Source: Agromyces agglutinans
GTDB lineage: Bacteria; Actinomycetota; Actinomycetes; Actinomycetales; Microbacteriaceae
Direction of reading: 5' to 3'
Assembly: GCF_009647605.1 (NCBI RefSeq)
Contig: NZ_WJIF01000006.1
Location: forward strand, 1-64,000
DNA length: 64,000 bases
Position 1 is the stretch's first letter, and each line of letters begins with the position of its first letter. The notes beneath the pieces were generated by a model. It did no database searches. It saw only the letters and a program-made list of their open reading frames with translations, and was not told the origin of the DNA. A program made the translations under genes and the position numbers. Of this stretch, positions 16,855 through 25,642 are shown one piece after another.

Positions 16855-18042
16855 ATGACTTCGACGCCACGCGTGCTCATCCGCACCCTGCCTCCCAGCG
16901 GGAACTTCGGCGGGGTGCTGCAGGCCTATGCGTTGCAGGAAGTGCTGCGTCAGCTCGGAGCGTCGCCCGTGACGGACGTGAGCCGGGCCGATCGCCCGGA
17001 CGGTATCCGTGCGAGCACCAAGTACGGGATCAAGAGCGGCTTCTGCCGGATGCCGGGGGCCGACCGGATCGCGCCGCCTGCCTGGCATCGAGAGGTGATC
17101 AAGCGGGAGCGCGCCAAGCCGCTCCGTCCGTTCGTCGACCAGCGGATCGCCATGACCGCGATCTACCAGCGCGGGCGGGTGAATCCCGCTGCCCTTGCCG
17201 GCACCGACGTCTTCCTCGCCGGGAGCGATCAGGTCTGGCGGCCAGGCTACGGCGACGTCCTTTCGTACCTCTTCGACTTCGCCCCTTCGGGCGCGACGCT
17301 GGCCTCGTATGCCGCATCCTTCGGGCGGTCCGATCTGGACGGCTACTCACCCCGGGTGCTCGAGGAGTCGCGAACGCTCGCGCAGCGCTTCGCTGCCATT
17401 TCAGTTCGGGAGGCCGACGCAATCCGCATCTGCCAGGAGCGTTGGGGAGTGGACGCCGTCCAGCATGTCGATCCCACGATGCTGCTGACGGCGGAACACT
17501 ATCGAGATTTCGCGCAAACGAGTGAAGATGATCACAGTGGCCGACCGTACCTCTTGTCTTTTCTCCTCGACCAGACGTCCACGATGTCCGCCGCCGTCTC
17601 TCACGTCACCGCGGCACTCGGCATCGCCCATCGAGATCTCCTGCCCCGATGGCCTCAGCGCGCCAGGGAACTTGGCCGGCGCGCACCTGGGATCCCAACC
17701 GTGGAGCAGTGGCTGGGCGCGTTCGCGGACTCGTCGTTCGTCATCACGGATTCCTTCCATGGCACCGTGTTCGCTGTGCTGAACCGAAAGCCCTTCATCA
17801 CGCTGGCCAACAGCTTCCGGGGGGTGGCTCGGTTCACGTCGTTGTTGGGCTTGCTCGGCCTGTCGGATCGGCTCGTCTACGACGGGCGCGCCGACGAGTT
17901 GAACAGGGCTTTCGACCATGTCATCGACTGGGGCGACGTGAACGCACGGGTCGATATCGAAAGGCGCCGCGGTCGTGAGTATCTCTCGTCGCTCTTGAAC
18001 GCGTCAGGCTCGTCGTCTCAGACCACCTTCGTCGATGCCTGA
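16855..18042 (+). CDS. Polysaccharide pyruvyl transferase family protein (PPT 2)
   Basis: A 395-residue protein. SGNFGGVLQAYALQ at about residue 15 is the form of PPT that usually accompanies F420-beta-like proteins; FLAGSDQVW (about 120) and FVITDSFHGTVFA (about 300) are further family motifs. The ATG at 16855 is preferred over an upstream open stretch because the beta strand and GNxG loop follow directly. TAGCCT at 16739-16744 is a possible -10 in the divergent intergenic region, which also holds CCGACT-CT-AGTCGG at 16688-16701. It overlaps the flippase gene by 8 bases. Confidence 0.85.
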   Translation: MTSTPRVLIRTLPPSGNFGGVLQAYALQEVLRQLGASPVTDVSRADRPDGIRASTKYGIKSGFCRMPGADRIAPPAWHREVIKRERAKPLRPFVDQRIAMTAIYQRGRVNPAALAGTDVFLAGSDQVWRPGYGDVLSYLFDFAPSGATLASYAASFGRSDLDGYSPRVLEESRTLAQRFAAISVREADAIRICQERWGVDAVQHVDPTMLLTAEHYRDFAQTSEDDHSGRPYLLSFLLDQTSTMSAAVSHVTAALGIAHRDLLPRWPQRARELGRRAPGIPTVEQWLGAFADSSFVITDSFHGTVFAVLNRKPFITLANSFRGVARFTSLLGLLGLSDRLVYDGRADELNRAFDHVIDWGDVNARVDIERRRGREYLSSLLNASGSSSQTTFVDA

Positions 18043-19522
18043 GGGAGACGATCTCGGGCGCAAGGCAGTGCGCTCCATCACCTGGGTCATCGCCGAAAGG
18101 TGGAGCTCTCGGGTACTCACGTTGGTGGTATTCGCTGTGCTCACGCGATTGCTCACCCCCGCCGAATTCGGACTCGTCTCACTTGCCACCGCGTTCGTAG
18201 TGGTCCTGCAAGTCTTCGTCGACTCGGGGCTGAGCAAGGCGTTGATACAGCGCAAGGAGCTTGCTGAGAAGGACGCGTCCACCGCGTTCTGGACATCGCT
18301 CGGCTTGGCGTTCGTCCTCTACGCGGCGTTGTTCCTCGCGGCGCCGTTGATCGCTCAACTGTTTGATCAGCCCGCACTCGTGCTGGTGTTGCGCGTGATG
18401 GGTGCCGGCCTTCCCTTGACCGCGTTGTCGGCCACGCCCGCCGCGCTATTGGAGCGCGACTTCAAGTTCGGCGTGCTCTCGGTGCGTCAACTCGTCGGTA
18501 CTGTGGGGGGTTCACTGCTCGCCATCCCCGTGGCCGTCCTGGGCGGGGGGGTATGGGCACTCGTCGTGCAGTTCCTGGCCGCAGCACTCATCTCGGTGGT
18601 GACGATGTGGGCATCGACGCCGTGGCGACCCCGTTTCGAGTTCTCGCTCGACTCGCTGCGAAGCCTTTGGGGTGTCGGTATCAGCATCCTCGGCATCGGC
18701 CTGCTCGACGCGGTGTACGCGAATGTCGACAAGATCATCATCGGCGCTTTCTTCAGCGCGGACGTCCTCGGGTTTTACTTCATCGCACAGCGCGCAGCGG
18801 CCATCCTGACGGATTTGGTGACGTCCGTGCTCGCCCGGATCTCGCTGACCACGTACTCGCGCGTGCAGGACGATCTGCCCAGGCTCAACCGGATCTTCCG
18901 CCAGTTGACTTTCGTGGCGGGCGCCGTGGCGATCCCGGTGTTCGGGCTCGTCGCGGTCCTCGCTCCACAGCTGTTCCCGCTCGTCTTCGGCGAAGGCTGG
19001 GAACAGTCGATCCCGATCTTCTGGATCTTCGCTCCGAACTCCGCCTTGTTCGCGGTGATGTCGTTCGACCGGTCCGTCATGATCGCAACCGGGCACGAGA
19101 AAGCCGCGCTTCTGCTCGCGTTCGGCCAGAACGTTCTTGGGGTGCTTCTTGCGTTCGTGCTTCTGCCATTCGGAATCCTAGGGGTGGCGTTGTCACGCTG
19201 GGCGCGCCTCCTGCTCTGGCCTGTGCGTCTCGGGTTGCTTCATCGTTATATCCAGCTCCCCGTTGGGCACTATCTGCTCCAAGTCGCTCGCGCGGCTGCC
19301 GCGGTCGTTCCAGTGGTGTGCGGCGTCGGATTGCTCCAGCTCACGCCATGGGCCGAAGGGCCACACGCGTTCTGGGCGTTTGCGCTCCCCTTGGCGGTGA
19401 TCGGGCTGGTGACCTACGCCGGGCTGCTCTGGTTGATCGCCGGCGACGACAATCGCGTGCTGATTCGGCGATCGCTCGCGCCGATCCTGCGGCGAGCCCG
19501 CAAGCGTCGCAACGATTCCTGA
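18035..19522 (+). CDS. Oligosaccharide flippase (Wzx/WzxC-like)
   Basis: A 495-residue polytopic protein of the MOP exporter superfamily with about 14 hydrophobic segments. KAVRSITWVIAERWSSRV, LTRLLTPAEFGLVSLA, SGLSKALIQRK and LLERDFKF are typical of the Polysacc_synt (WzxC/TuaB) branch. It would flip lipid-linked repeat units to the outer face for Wzy. It starts inside the PPT 2 3' end and is followed by a 146-base gap before the fusion gene. Confidence 0.9.
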   Translation: MPEGDDLGRKAVRSITWVIAERWSSRVLTLVVFAVLTRLLTPAEFGLVSLATAFVVVLQVFVDSGLSKALIQRKELAEKDASTAFWTSLGLAFVLYAALFLAAPLIAQLFDQPALVLVLRVMGAGLPLTALSATPAALLERDFKFGVLSVRQLVGTVGGSLLAIPVAVLGGGVWALVVQFLAAALISVVTMWASTPWRPRFEFSLDSLRSLWGVGISILGIGLLDAVYANVDKIIIGAFFSADVLGFYFIAQRAAAILTDLVTSVLARISLTTYSRVQDDLPRLNRIFRQLTFVAGAVAIPVFGLVAVLAPQLFPLVFGEGWEQSIPIFWIFAPNSALFAVMSFDRSVMIATGHEKAALLLAFGQNVLGVLLAFVLLPFGILGVALSRWARLLLWPVRLGLLHRYIQLPVGHYLLQVARAAAAVVPVVCGVGLLQLTPWAEGPHAFWAFALPLAVIGLVTYAGLLWLIAGDDNRVLIRRSLAPILRRARKRRNDS

Positions 19523-19668
19523 ATGGCGGACGACTCGGCGCGAGCGCTTCTCGCAACGGCCGAATGTCCTGCATTACGCTCGGCGATGTGCGGGCGTCAG
19601 GGGGAGATGCCGGCACTCGACGCCCCTCCACACCCGTGTCACGCCGACCCGGCCCCAATGGAGAATCA

Positions 19669-21780
19669 ATGCTCGCGTTCATCACCTCGCTGCGTCACCC
19701 GCAGAATTCTTCGGACTATGGGCGGGTCGAGCTTCTCCTGCAGTGGACCTTGAGGTCGATCGCCAACCAGACTTCGGGGGAGTACCTCGTCTTCGTCGTC
19801 GCCAATCAAGTGCCGTCGTTCGAGCTCCCTGAACGCGTCCATTTCGTCGAGGTCGATTTCCCATCGCCTGCGCCGAATGGCGGACGGCACACCGCTCGCG
19901 AAGCGGTGCTCTGGGACAAGGGCACGAAGCTCGCGGTGGGACTGATCGCAGCGGCGGGGTACGACCCGGAGTACGTGATGATCTTCGACTCCGATGACTT
20001 TATCCACCGTGACGTCGTCAAGTTCGCGGACGCGAACCCTGGCCGGCCGGGTTGGTACATCAGCGATGGATGGCGATACTCCCGGGCGACGAATGCCTAT
20101 CGGCCTCTTCGCGGATTCAATGATGAATGTGGGACGTCGTACATACTGCCGTTCGCCGTATACGCCGTGCCCGCACATGCGAGTGTGAATGACACTCAGG
20201 AACAGCTTGCGGATGCATTCGGAGATCGCCTCCTCGAAATCATCGGTTCCCATCTGCACCTCGTCGAGTGGCTGGCAGCGCGAGGTCACGTCATTGAAAA
20301 GCTCCCCATCCGCGGCGCGGTACACCACGTCGATACAGGCGAGAATCACTCCCGTATCACGATCCGAGGGCTGGCTCGACCGTACTCGCGACGATTGCTC
20401 CGCGAATACGCGATTGCACCGTCGAGATCGCGCGCGCAAACCTGGTGGTCGGCGATCGGTCCCAGGGCGCTGATCAATCTGCCGCGCGATCTGGGCTTCC
20501 GGGCATACAAGTCGGCTGTCAAGACGAAGCGTGCGTTGCGGAGCCGCCGGGGCGCTCTCAGGCTGACCCTCGACCGGTTGACGATCCCGATCGAGGGTGT
20601 GTTGGAACGCCTGGCATTGCGGGGAAGGGCGTGGCGACGTCGCGTCGTCGATTCAGGTGACCGGGCGCTGCTGATTGTGGGCCCGGGGGCTGGGAGCATC
20701 GGCGACGAGGCTATGTATCAGTCGTTCCTCTTGAATTCACCGCTGCCCGTCAGCGTCATCGCCCGAAATGCCAATGATCTCGCGCGGCCGCCCGCGGAAC
20801 TGCGGGCGCGTTTCTCGCCGTTGCCCAATTTGCTCTACGGGGGTGTTATCTCGCGCATGAGGGCGCTCGCGGACTTCCGGCGCATGCTCGAGTCGGCCTC
20901 ATCGGTCTCGGTCGTCGGCGCTGATGTGGTCGATGGAAAGTACAATCCGAAGGCGTCGGTGCGGCGATTTCGGACCGCTGGAGTGGCGGCCCGCATGGGC
21001 ATCCCCGCCCAGATTCTCGGATTCAGTTGGAACGAGGCCCCTGATCCGGCGGCGCTTCGGGCAGTTCGCAAGGTTCCTCCGGCGGTAAGGCTCCTCGCTA
21101 GGGACCCGATCTCAGCGGAGCGGCTGATTCGGTCTGGTGCGAGCAACGTGAGAGCGGCAGCCGATCTCGCGTTTCTCACCAAGCCTTCCGCCGACCTGCC
21201 AAGCACGATCGAGGCGTGGCTCCGAGGTCAGCGAGGGCGTCGCATTGTCATCGTCAATTCGAACCCGCGCTTGGCAGGAAGCTTCCCAGATCAGATGGCT
21301 GAATATTGCTATCTCGTCCGATGCCTGGTCGCGCGGGGCGAATCTTGCGTGCTGCTCCCGCATGACTCTCGAGATCTGGGCCGAGGCTCCGAGATCGCCC
21401 ACCTGAGGCGTCTCGCGGATGAGATACGGCCCTCTCCGCACGTGTTGTCACTCCCGGAGACGCTCGAGCCGGGCGAGGTCGTGCGGCTGGCGCAGTACGC
21501 CAGCCTGACCATCAGCGGCAGAATGCACCTCGCGATCCTTTCGGCAGTTGCAGGCGTCCCGACGGTCGGCCTGGACTACCAAGGGAAATTCGAGGGACTC
21601 TACCGACTCCTCGACATCGCGGACCTCCGTGTGCCACAGGGCGAGCTGGATGGGCGCCTGGTGGAGTCAGTCGAGCGGGCGCTAGCGCAACTCGAGTCGT
21701 ACTCCGGATCGCTGCGGCGCGCCTTGCCGGACGTGATCCGACTGGCAGAGCGCAACTTCGAGATGCTCAACGAGAACTGA
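19669..21780 (+). CDS. Glycosyltransferase-pyruvyl transferase fusion protein
   Basis: A 703-residue two-domain protein. Residues 1-260 look like a GT-A glycosyltransferase: FITSLRHPQN start, YVMIFDSDDFIH (DxD-type metal site, about 105), SDGWRYSR and GTSYILPF. A basic linker follows. Residues about 340-700 are a PPT domain: IVGPGAGSIGDEAMYQ (xGD loop), SVVGADVVDGKYN and LTISGRMHLAILSAV (SxRxHxxI). The ATG at 19669 has GGAGA at 19660-19664; the open frame running upstream overlaps wzx and is not real. One protein could add a sugar and pyruvylate it, or couple the steps. It is the last gene of the EPS cluster. Confidence 0.8.
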   Translation: MLAFITSLRHPQNSSDYGRVELLLQWTLRSIANQTSGEYLVFVVANQVPSFELPERVHFVEVDFPSPAPNGGRHTAREAVLWDKGTKLAVGLIAAAGYDPEYVMIFDSDDFIHRDVVKFADANPGRPGWYISDGWRYSRATNAYRPLRGFNDECGTSYILPFAVYAVPAHASVNDTQEQLADAFGDRLLEIIGSHLHLVEWLAARGHVIEKLPIRGAVHHVDTGENHSRITIRGLARPYSRRLLREYAIAPSRSRAQTWWSAIGPRALINLPRDLGFRAYKSAVKTKRALRSRRGALRLTLDRLTIPIEGVLERLALRGRAWRRRVVDSGDRALLIVGPGAGSIGDEAMYQSFLLNSPLPVSVIARNANDLARPPAELRARFSPLPNLLYGGVISRMRALADFRRMLESASSVSVVGADVVDGKYNPKASVRRFRTAGVAARMGIPAQILGFSWNEAPDPAALRAVRKVPPAVRLLARDPISAERLIRSGASNVRAAADLAFLTKPSADLPSTIEAWLRGQRGRRIVIVNSNPRLAGSFPDQMAEYCYLVRCLVARGESCVLLPHDSRDLGRGSEIAHLRRLADEIRPSPHVLSLPETLEPGEVVRLAQYASLTISGRMHLAILSAVAGVPTVGLDYQGKFEGLYRLLDIADLRVPQGELDGRLVESVERALAQLESYSGSLRRALPDVIRLAERNFEMLNEN

Positions 21781-22082
21781 CACTCGGTCGTGCCCTGAAT
21801 AGGCGCGGCGAGTGTGCTGCCGTGTCATGCCGATGTGTCGTCGTCACGGGTACGAGGAGGTGACCAGTGAGACCGGGCATGTCTCCGCAGTGCAGAGATA
21901 GTGCCTGAGATCGAGGAATCACGTGCCGTCGTATCGCCGAGGACTTCGGTAGGCGGGCGCTGACTCACTCGCGTGCCCAGGCTGCCCTCGCGTGGTGCTC
22001 GCGGAGCGATGGTGACCATCGCAGCACGGCTTGCACAGAGTGTCGATGAACCGGGGGACGGTCGCGGGCTACGCTACCCATC
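21781..22082. other. Intergenic region after the EPS cluster
   Basis: No convincing gene. It holds a 13-codon micro-ORF (21867-21908) with a strong GAGGAGG ribosome site, a 7-bp hairpin GCGATGG-TGA-CCATCGC at 22006-22022, and TACGCT at 22070-22075, seven bases before the next GTG start. The sequence may be a decayed gene or a leader. Confidence 0.5.
22070..22075 (+). promoter_or_regulatory. -10 element of a probable leaderless promoter (first DUF4012 gene)
   Basis: TACGCT ends 7 bases before the GTG at 22083, with no Shine-Dalgarno sequence between. Confidence 0.45.
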
Positions 22083-23981
22083 GTGACGCCGATTTCTGGG
22101 GGTTCGGAATCGTCGAGTCGGAACCATGGGGATGGGGCATCCGACCGGCACGGTGAATCGCGCACCCGCTCCCACCACCACCACCGCTCGAGCAAGACCC
22201 GCCGCCGCCAGCGCCGCAAACGCATCATCACCTGGACGATCGTCGGCGTCGCCGCCGCCCTCGTCCTCTCGGCCGCGTGGGTCGGCATCCGCGCGGTGCT
22301 CGCGACGAACGAACTCCAAGCAGCGGTGCCGCTCGCGAGCCGAGCGCAAGACACGATCCTCGCCGGCGACGCCGAGCAGGCGAAGGCCACCGCCGACGAG
22401 TTCGCGGGGCACGCGGCATCCGCTGTCTCGCTGACCGGTGACCCGATCTGGTGGCTGTACGAACGCCTTCCGCTGCTCGGACCGAACCTCGAGGTGCTGC
22501 GTTCGCTCGCGGCATCCGTCGATCGCGTCGCGCAAGGAGCGGTGCTGCCGCTCGCGGAAGCGGCCGGCGGCGTGGATGTCGCCGCGTTCGCGCCGGCCGG
22601 CGGGCGCATCGACCTGCAGCCCATGATCGACCTGCAGGAGCCGATGGGTCGCGCGGCCGGGGCTTTCGACGCGGCGACCGCGATGGTCGAGCGCCCGGGC
22701 GTGGCCGACGCCGAGGTCATCGCGCCCCTCGCAGACGCCCGCGACGAATACCTCGCGCTCGTCACCGAGGCACGCGACACCGTCGACGCGGCCGACCGGG
22801 CCGTCACGCTCCTGCCGTCGATGCTGGGCGCAGAGGGGCCGCGCGACATCCTGCTGCTCTTCCAGAACAACGCCGAGCTGCGCTCGCTCGGCGGCGTCTC
22901 GAGCGCACTCGCGCTCGTGCACGCCGAGGGCGGAGCGCTCAGCATGACGCAGCAGGCCGATTCGGGCGACATCGGCAGGTTCCGCGACCCGGTCGTCGCG
23001 CTGCCGATCGAGACGCGAGCGCTCTGGGGCGACAACACGGCGCGGTACATCCAGGACGTGAACTTCACCCCGCAGTTCCCGCTCGCCGCGACCATCGCGC
23101 GCGAGATGTGGAAGCAGCGGTTCGGCACCGAGGTGCAGTCGGTCGTCGCGGTCGACCCGGTGATGCTGAGTTACCTGCTCGCCGCGACCGGGCCGGTGAC
23201 GCTCGACACGGACGATGTGATCTCCGCCGACAACGCCGTGCAGTTCCTGCTCGTCGACGTGTACGCCAGGTACCCGGTCGCCCAGCAGGACGCCATCTTC
23301 GCGGATGCCGCGGCCAAGGCCTTCGGTGCCCTCACGGCAGGCGGCGCCGACCCGCGCGCCCTCGTCGAGGCGCTCGCGAAGGCGGGCTCCGAGCGGCGCA
23401 TCCTCGTCTGGAACGCCGACGTCGAGGAACAGGCCGTGCTCAGCGGCACGACGCTCGCCGGCGAACTGCCCGCAGGCAGCGAGACCGAACAGGCCTTCGG
23501 TCTCTACTTCAACGACATGACCGGCTCCAAGATGGACCCGTACCTCGACGTGCAGTTCGGAGCCGACGCCGTCACCTGCCGCAACGACCGTCTGCCGCTC
23601 TACGAGGTGCACGTCACGCTCACGAACACCGCGCCGGCGGATGCCGCGACCAGCCTCTCGTCGTACGTCACGGGCGGCGGCGACTACGGCACGCCGCCCG
23701 GCAGCATCACCACCTCGGTGCACGTCTACGGCGAACTCGGCAGCTACAACCTCGGCGTGCTGCTGAACGACCAACCCGTCGGCTATCACCCGACGTCCGA
23801 CACCGGCTACACCCTCAGCAAGGTGGTCTCGCAGCTCGCGCCTGGCGAGAGCGCGACCTACCGATTCGGGTTCCTCGGCGGCGAGCCGGTCCAGAAGCAG
23901 CCCGTCATCGAATCGACGCCACTTGTTGATGCGCCGGAAATATTGGGGGTCGCGCTTTCCTGTGAATCTGCCGTATGGTAG
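22083..23981 (+). CDS. DUF4012 domain membrane protein (copy 1)
   Basis: A 632-residue protein. A His/Arg-rich cytoplasmic N-terminus (residues 1-46) precedes one membrane helix (about 47-70), so most of the chain is outside. The DUF4012 hallmark LLLFQNNAELRSLGGV lies near residue 260, followed by DVNFTPQFPLAATIA and VDPVMLSYLLAATGPV. Members commonly sit in actinobacterial polysaccharide loci; their biochemical function is unknown to me. A paralogue with the same plan is at 28035. The next gene encodes an LSATG-tailed surface protein, and the paralogue also has one beside it. Confidence 0.85.
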   Translation: MTPISGGSESSSRNHGDGASDRHGESRTRSHHHHRSSKTRRRQRRKRIITWTIVGVAAALVLSAAWVGIRAVLATNELQAAVPLASRAQDTILAGDAEQAKATADEFAGHAASAVSLTGDPIWWLYERLPLLGPNLEVLRSLAASVDRVAQGAVLPLAEAAGGVDVAAFAPAGGRIDLQPMIDLQEPMGRAAGAFDAATAMVERPGVADAEVIAPLADARDEYLALVTEARDTVDAADRAVTLLPSMLGAEGPRDILLLFQNNAELRSLGGVSSALALVHAEGGALSMTQQADSGDIGRFRDPVVALPIETRALWGDNTARYIQDVNFTPQFPLAATIAREMWKQRFGTEVQSVVAVDPVMLSYLLAATGPVTLDTDDVISADNAVQFLLVDVYARYPVAQQDAIFADAAAKAFGALTAGGADPRALVEALAKAGSERRILVWNADVEEQAVLSGTTLAGELPAGSETEQAFGLYFNDMTGSKMDPYLDVQFGADAVTCRNDRLPLYEVHVTLTNTAPADAATSLSSYVTGGGDYGTPPGSITTSVHVYGELGSYNLGVLLNDQPVGYHPTSDTGYTLSKVVSQLAPGESATYRFGFLGGEPVQKQPVIESTPLVDAPEILGVALSCESAVW

Positions 23982-24017
23982 GTCGCGTGTTGTCCTGGGG
24001 GTAGGGCGACGCCGAAA

Positions 24018-24031
24018 GTTCCTTCGGGAAC
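24018..24031 (+). other. Small UUCG-loop hairpin before the LSATG gene
   Basis: GTTCC-TTCG-GGAAC forms a 5-bp stem closed by a UUCG tetraloop, 32 bases before the ATG at 24063. It could stabilise the end of the DUF4012 mRNA or the leader of the next gene. It is too short to call a terminator. Confidence 0.4.
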
Positions 24032-24062
24032 CATGACGCACTTACGAGGGGTATAGGCACTC

Positions 24063-24569
24063 ATGATTCGGAAAATCCTTGCGACTGCGGCCATCGCGGC
24101 TGCGGCGCTGTTGACCGTTCCGGCTGCGGCGAATGCCGCCGAACCGGCCGGGTACACCGGTCAGGGCACGAACTTGACACTCACCGTCGGCGAGACCGGC
24201 ACGATGACCTTCAGCGGGCTCGCGCCCAGCACGCCGTCGACGGCGACCGTCGACGACGCCGTCACCATCGCGGTGATCAAGGCGGCCACCGCTTCCAAGC
24301 CCACGGATGCCACGGGCACCGTGTCGTACCAGGTGTCGTCGAACACGCCCGGCACGTACACCGTCACCGCGACCGCCGGGCAGTACGTGGCGACGGGTAC
24401 GCTCACCGTCGTCCCGGCCGATAAGGCCGCCGCTGCCGGCAGTGGGCTCTCTGCGACCGGGTACGACGTGCCCGTGCTCTGGCTCTGGATCGGCGGTGGT
24501 GCGCTCATCCTCGGCGCCGCACTCGTGGTCGTGCTGACCACCGTGCGTCGCTCCCGCGCCGAATCCTGA
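24063..24569 (+). CDS. Secreted protein with LSATG wall-sorting tail (copy 1)
   Basis: A 168-residue protein. A signal peptide (residues 1-25, cut near ANA-AEP) is followed by a Thr/Ser/Val-rich beta domain of about 100 residues. The C-terminus has LSATG at about 136-140, a hydrophobic helix and the basic tail RRSRAES. This is the layout of a sortase substrate; LSATG is close to the LAxTG signal of class E sortases. TATAGG at 24052-24057 ends five bases before the ATG, so a leaderless start is possible; GAGGGG at 24046 is distant for a ribosome site. It follows the DUF4012 gene and ends before a strong hairpin. Confidence 0.75.
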   Translation: MIRKILATAAIAAAALLTVPAAANAAEPAGYTGQGTNLTLTVGETGTMTFSGLAPSTPSTATVDDAVTIAVIKAATASKPTDATGTVSYQVSSNTPGTYTVTATAGQYVATGTLTVVPADKAAAAGSGLSATGYDVPVLWLWIGGGALILGAALVVVLTTVRRSRAES

Positions 24570-24590
24570 ACCCGACTCCCAGGCGATCAC

Positions 24591-24622
24591 TGACGCCCCG
24601 GGCCTCGCGGCCCGGGGCGTCA
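24591..24622 (+). terminator. Strong hairpin terminator
   Basis: A 14-bp perfect stem (24591-24604 with 24609-24622) with loop TCGC lies 22 bases after the LSATG gene stop. There is no T-run, as is common in actinobacteria. It should end the DUF4012/LSATG transcript. Confidence 0.8.
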
Positions 24623-24749
24623 GCGCGCTCGGGGCGCTCCACGCCGCGGCATCCGTATCGCCGAGCCGCCGGCGTCGGCGCGCCGACGAACGCTGGAAAC
24701 CGCCGCCGATTCGCGTGATGATGGGCGTACCACCGCGGGGAGGGGCGTC

Positions 24750-25601
24750 ATGTCGGAAATCGTCGTCGGAGTGAGCACCGGGGGAGACGCCTGCGAACGC
24801 ACCGTGCGCTGGGCGGCCGAGCGGGCCGCGGCGCGGTCGCTTCCATTGCGGCTCGTCCACGTCGTCGACAGCGCGATCGAGGCGACCGGCGACGCCGAAC
24901 TGCTGCTCGCCGCGCACACCGCCGCGGGCGACAGCCTCGCGACCGCGCGCGAGACCGCCGAGCGGGCGGCACCTGCCATCTCGATCACCGCCGACCTCGA
25001 GCAGGGGCAGGCCGTCGAGGTGTTCGAACGGCTCTCGCGGCAGGCCGACCTGCTCGTCGTCGGCAGCGACTGGCACGGCGGCAAGCGCCCCAGCCGGCGG
25101 GGCGTGCACAGCCTGCGCATCGCGGCCGCGAGCCACGCGCCCGTCGCCGTGATCCCCGACATCGACACCAGCGCGCGTCGCGGCGTCGTCGTCGGCGTCG
25201 ACGGCTCCGAGCAGGGTCGCCGCGCCCTCGACTTCGCCGTCGTCGAGGCCCGGAGCCTCGGCGAGCCGCTCATCGCGGTGCACGCCTGGGACATCGCCGT
25301 GATGGTCGGCGGCGAGTACGGCTACGGCGTCGCGATGGTCGGCACCGACGAACTCAGCAGTGCCGCGGCCGAGGTGCTCGACGACGCGCTCGCGCCGATC
25401 GTGGCCGAGCAACCCGACCTCGAGATCGACCGCCGAGTCGTTGCCGGCGACCCCGTCACCGCACTCGTCGACGAGTCCGCCGCCGCGTCGCTGCTCGTCG
25501 TCGGCAGCCACGGGCGCGGCGCGCTCGCGAGGTTCCTCCTCGGCTCGGTCAGTCACGGGGTGCTCGCGCACCTCGAGGGCCCGACGGTCGTGGTGCGCTG
25601 A
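24750..25601 (+). CDS. Universal stress protein, tandem UspA domains
   Basis: A 283-residue cytosolic protein with two UspA domains (about 1-140 and 145-283). The second has the ATP-binding signature VVGSHGRGALARFLLGSVS (G-2x-G-9x-G-S/T) and VVVGVDGSEQG. The first has VGSDWHGG in place of the full signature and may not bind ATP. GGGGAGGGG precedes the ATG. A general stress or dormancy role is expected; partners cannot be inferred. Confidence 0.88.
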   Translation: MSEIVVGVSTGGDACERTVRWAAERAAARSLPLRLVHVVDSAIEATGDAELLLAAHTAAGDSLATARETAERAAPAISITADLEQGQAVEVFERLSRQADLLVVGSDWHGGKRPSRRGVHSLRIAAASHAPVAVIPDIDTSARRGVVVGVDGSEQGRRALDFAVVEARSLGEPLIAVHAWDIAVMVGGEYGYGVAMVGTDELSSAAAEVLDDALAPIVAEQPDLEIDRRVVAGDPVTALVDESAAASLLVVGSHGRGALARFLLGSVSHGVLAHLEGPTVVVR

Positions 25602-25642
25602 CCGGGCGGGCCGACGGGACCGGCGCCGAGGCATCCGACTCG

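Noticed and set aside
18553-19668. N-terminal extension of the glycosyltransferase-PPT fusion into wzx
   Set aside because: That part is an out-of-frame read of the flippase gene; a good ribosome site and ATG at 19669 mark the true start.
24018-24031. Terminator between DUF4012 copy 1 and the LSATG gene
   Set aside because: The stem is only 5 bp with no T-run; kept as a minor structure, not a terminator.
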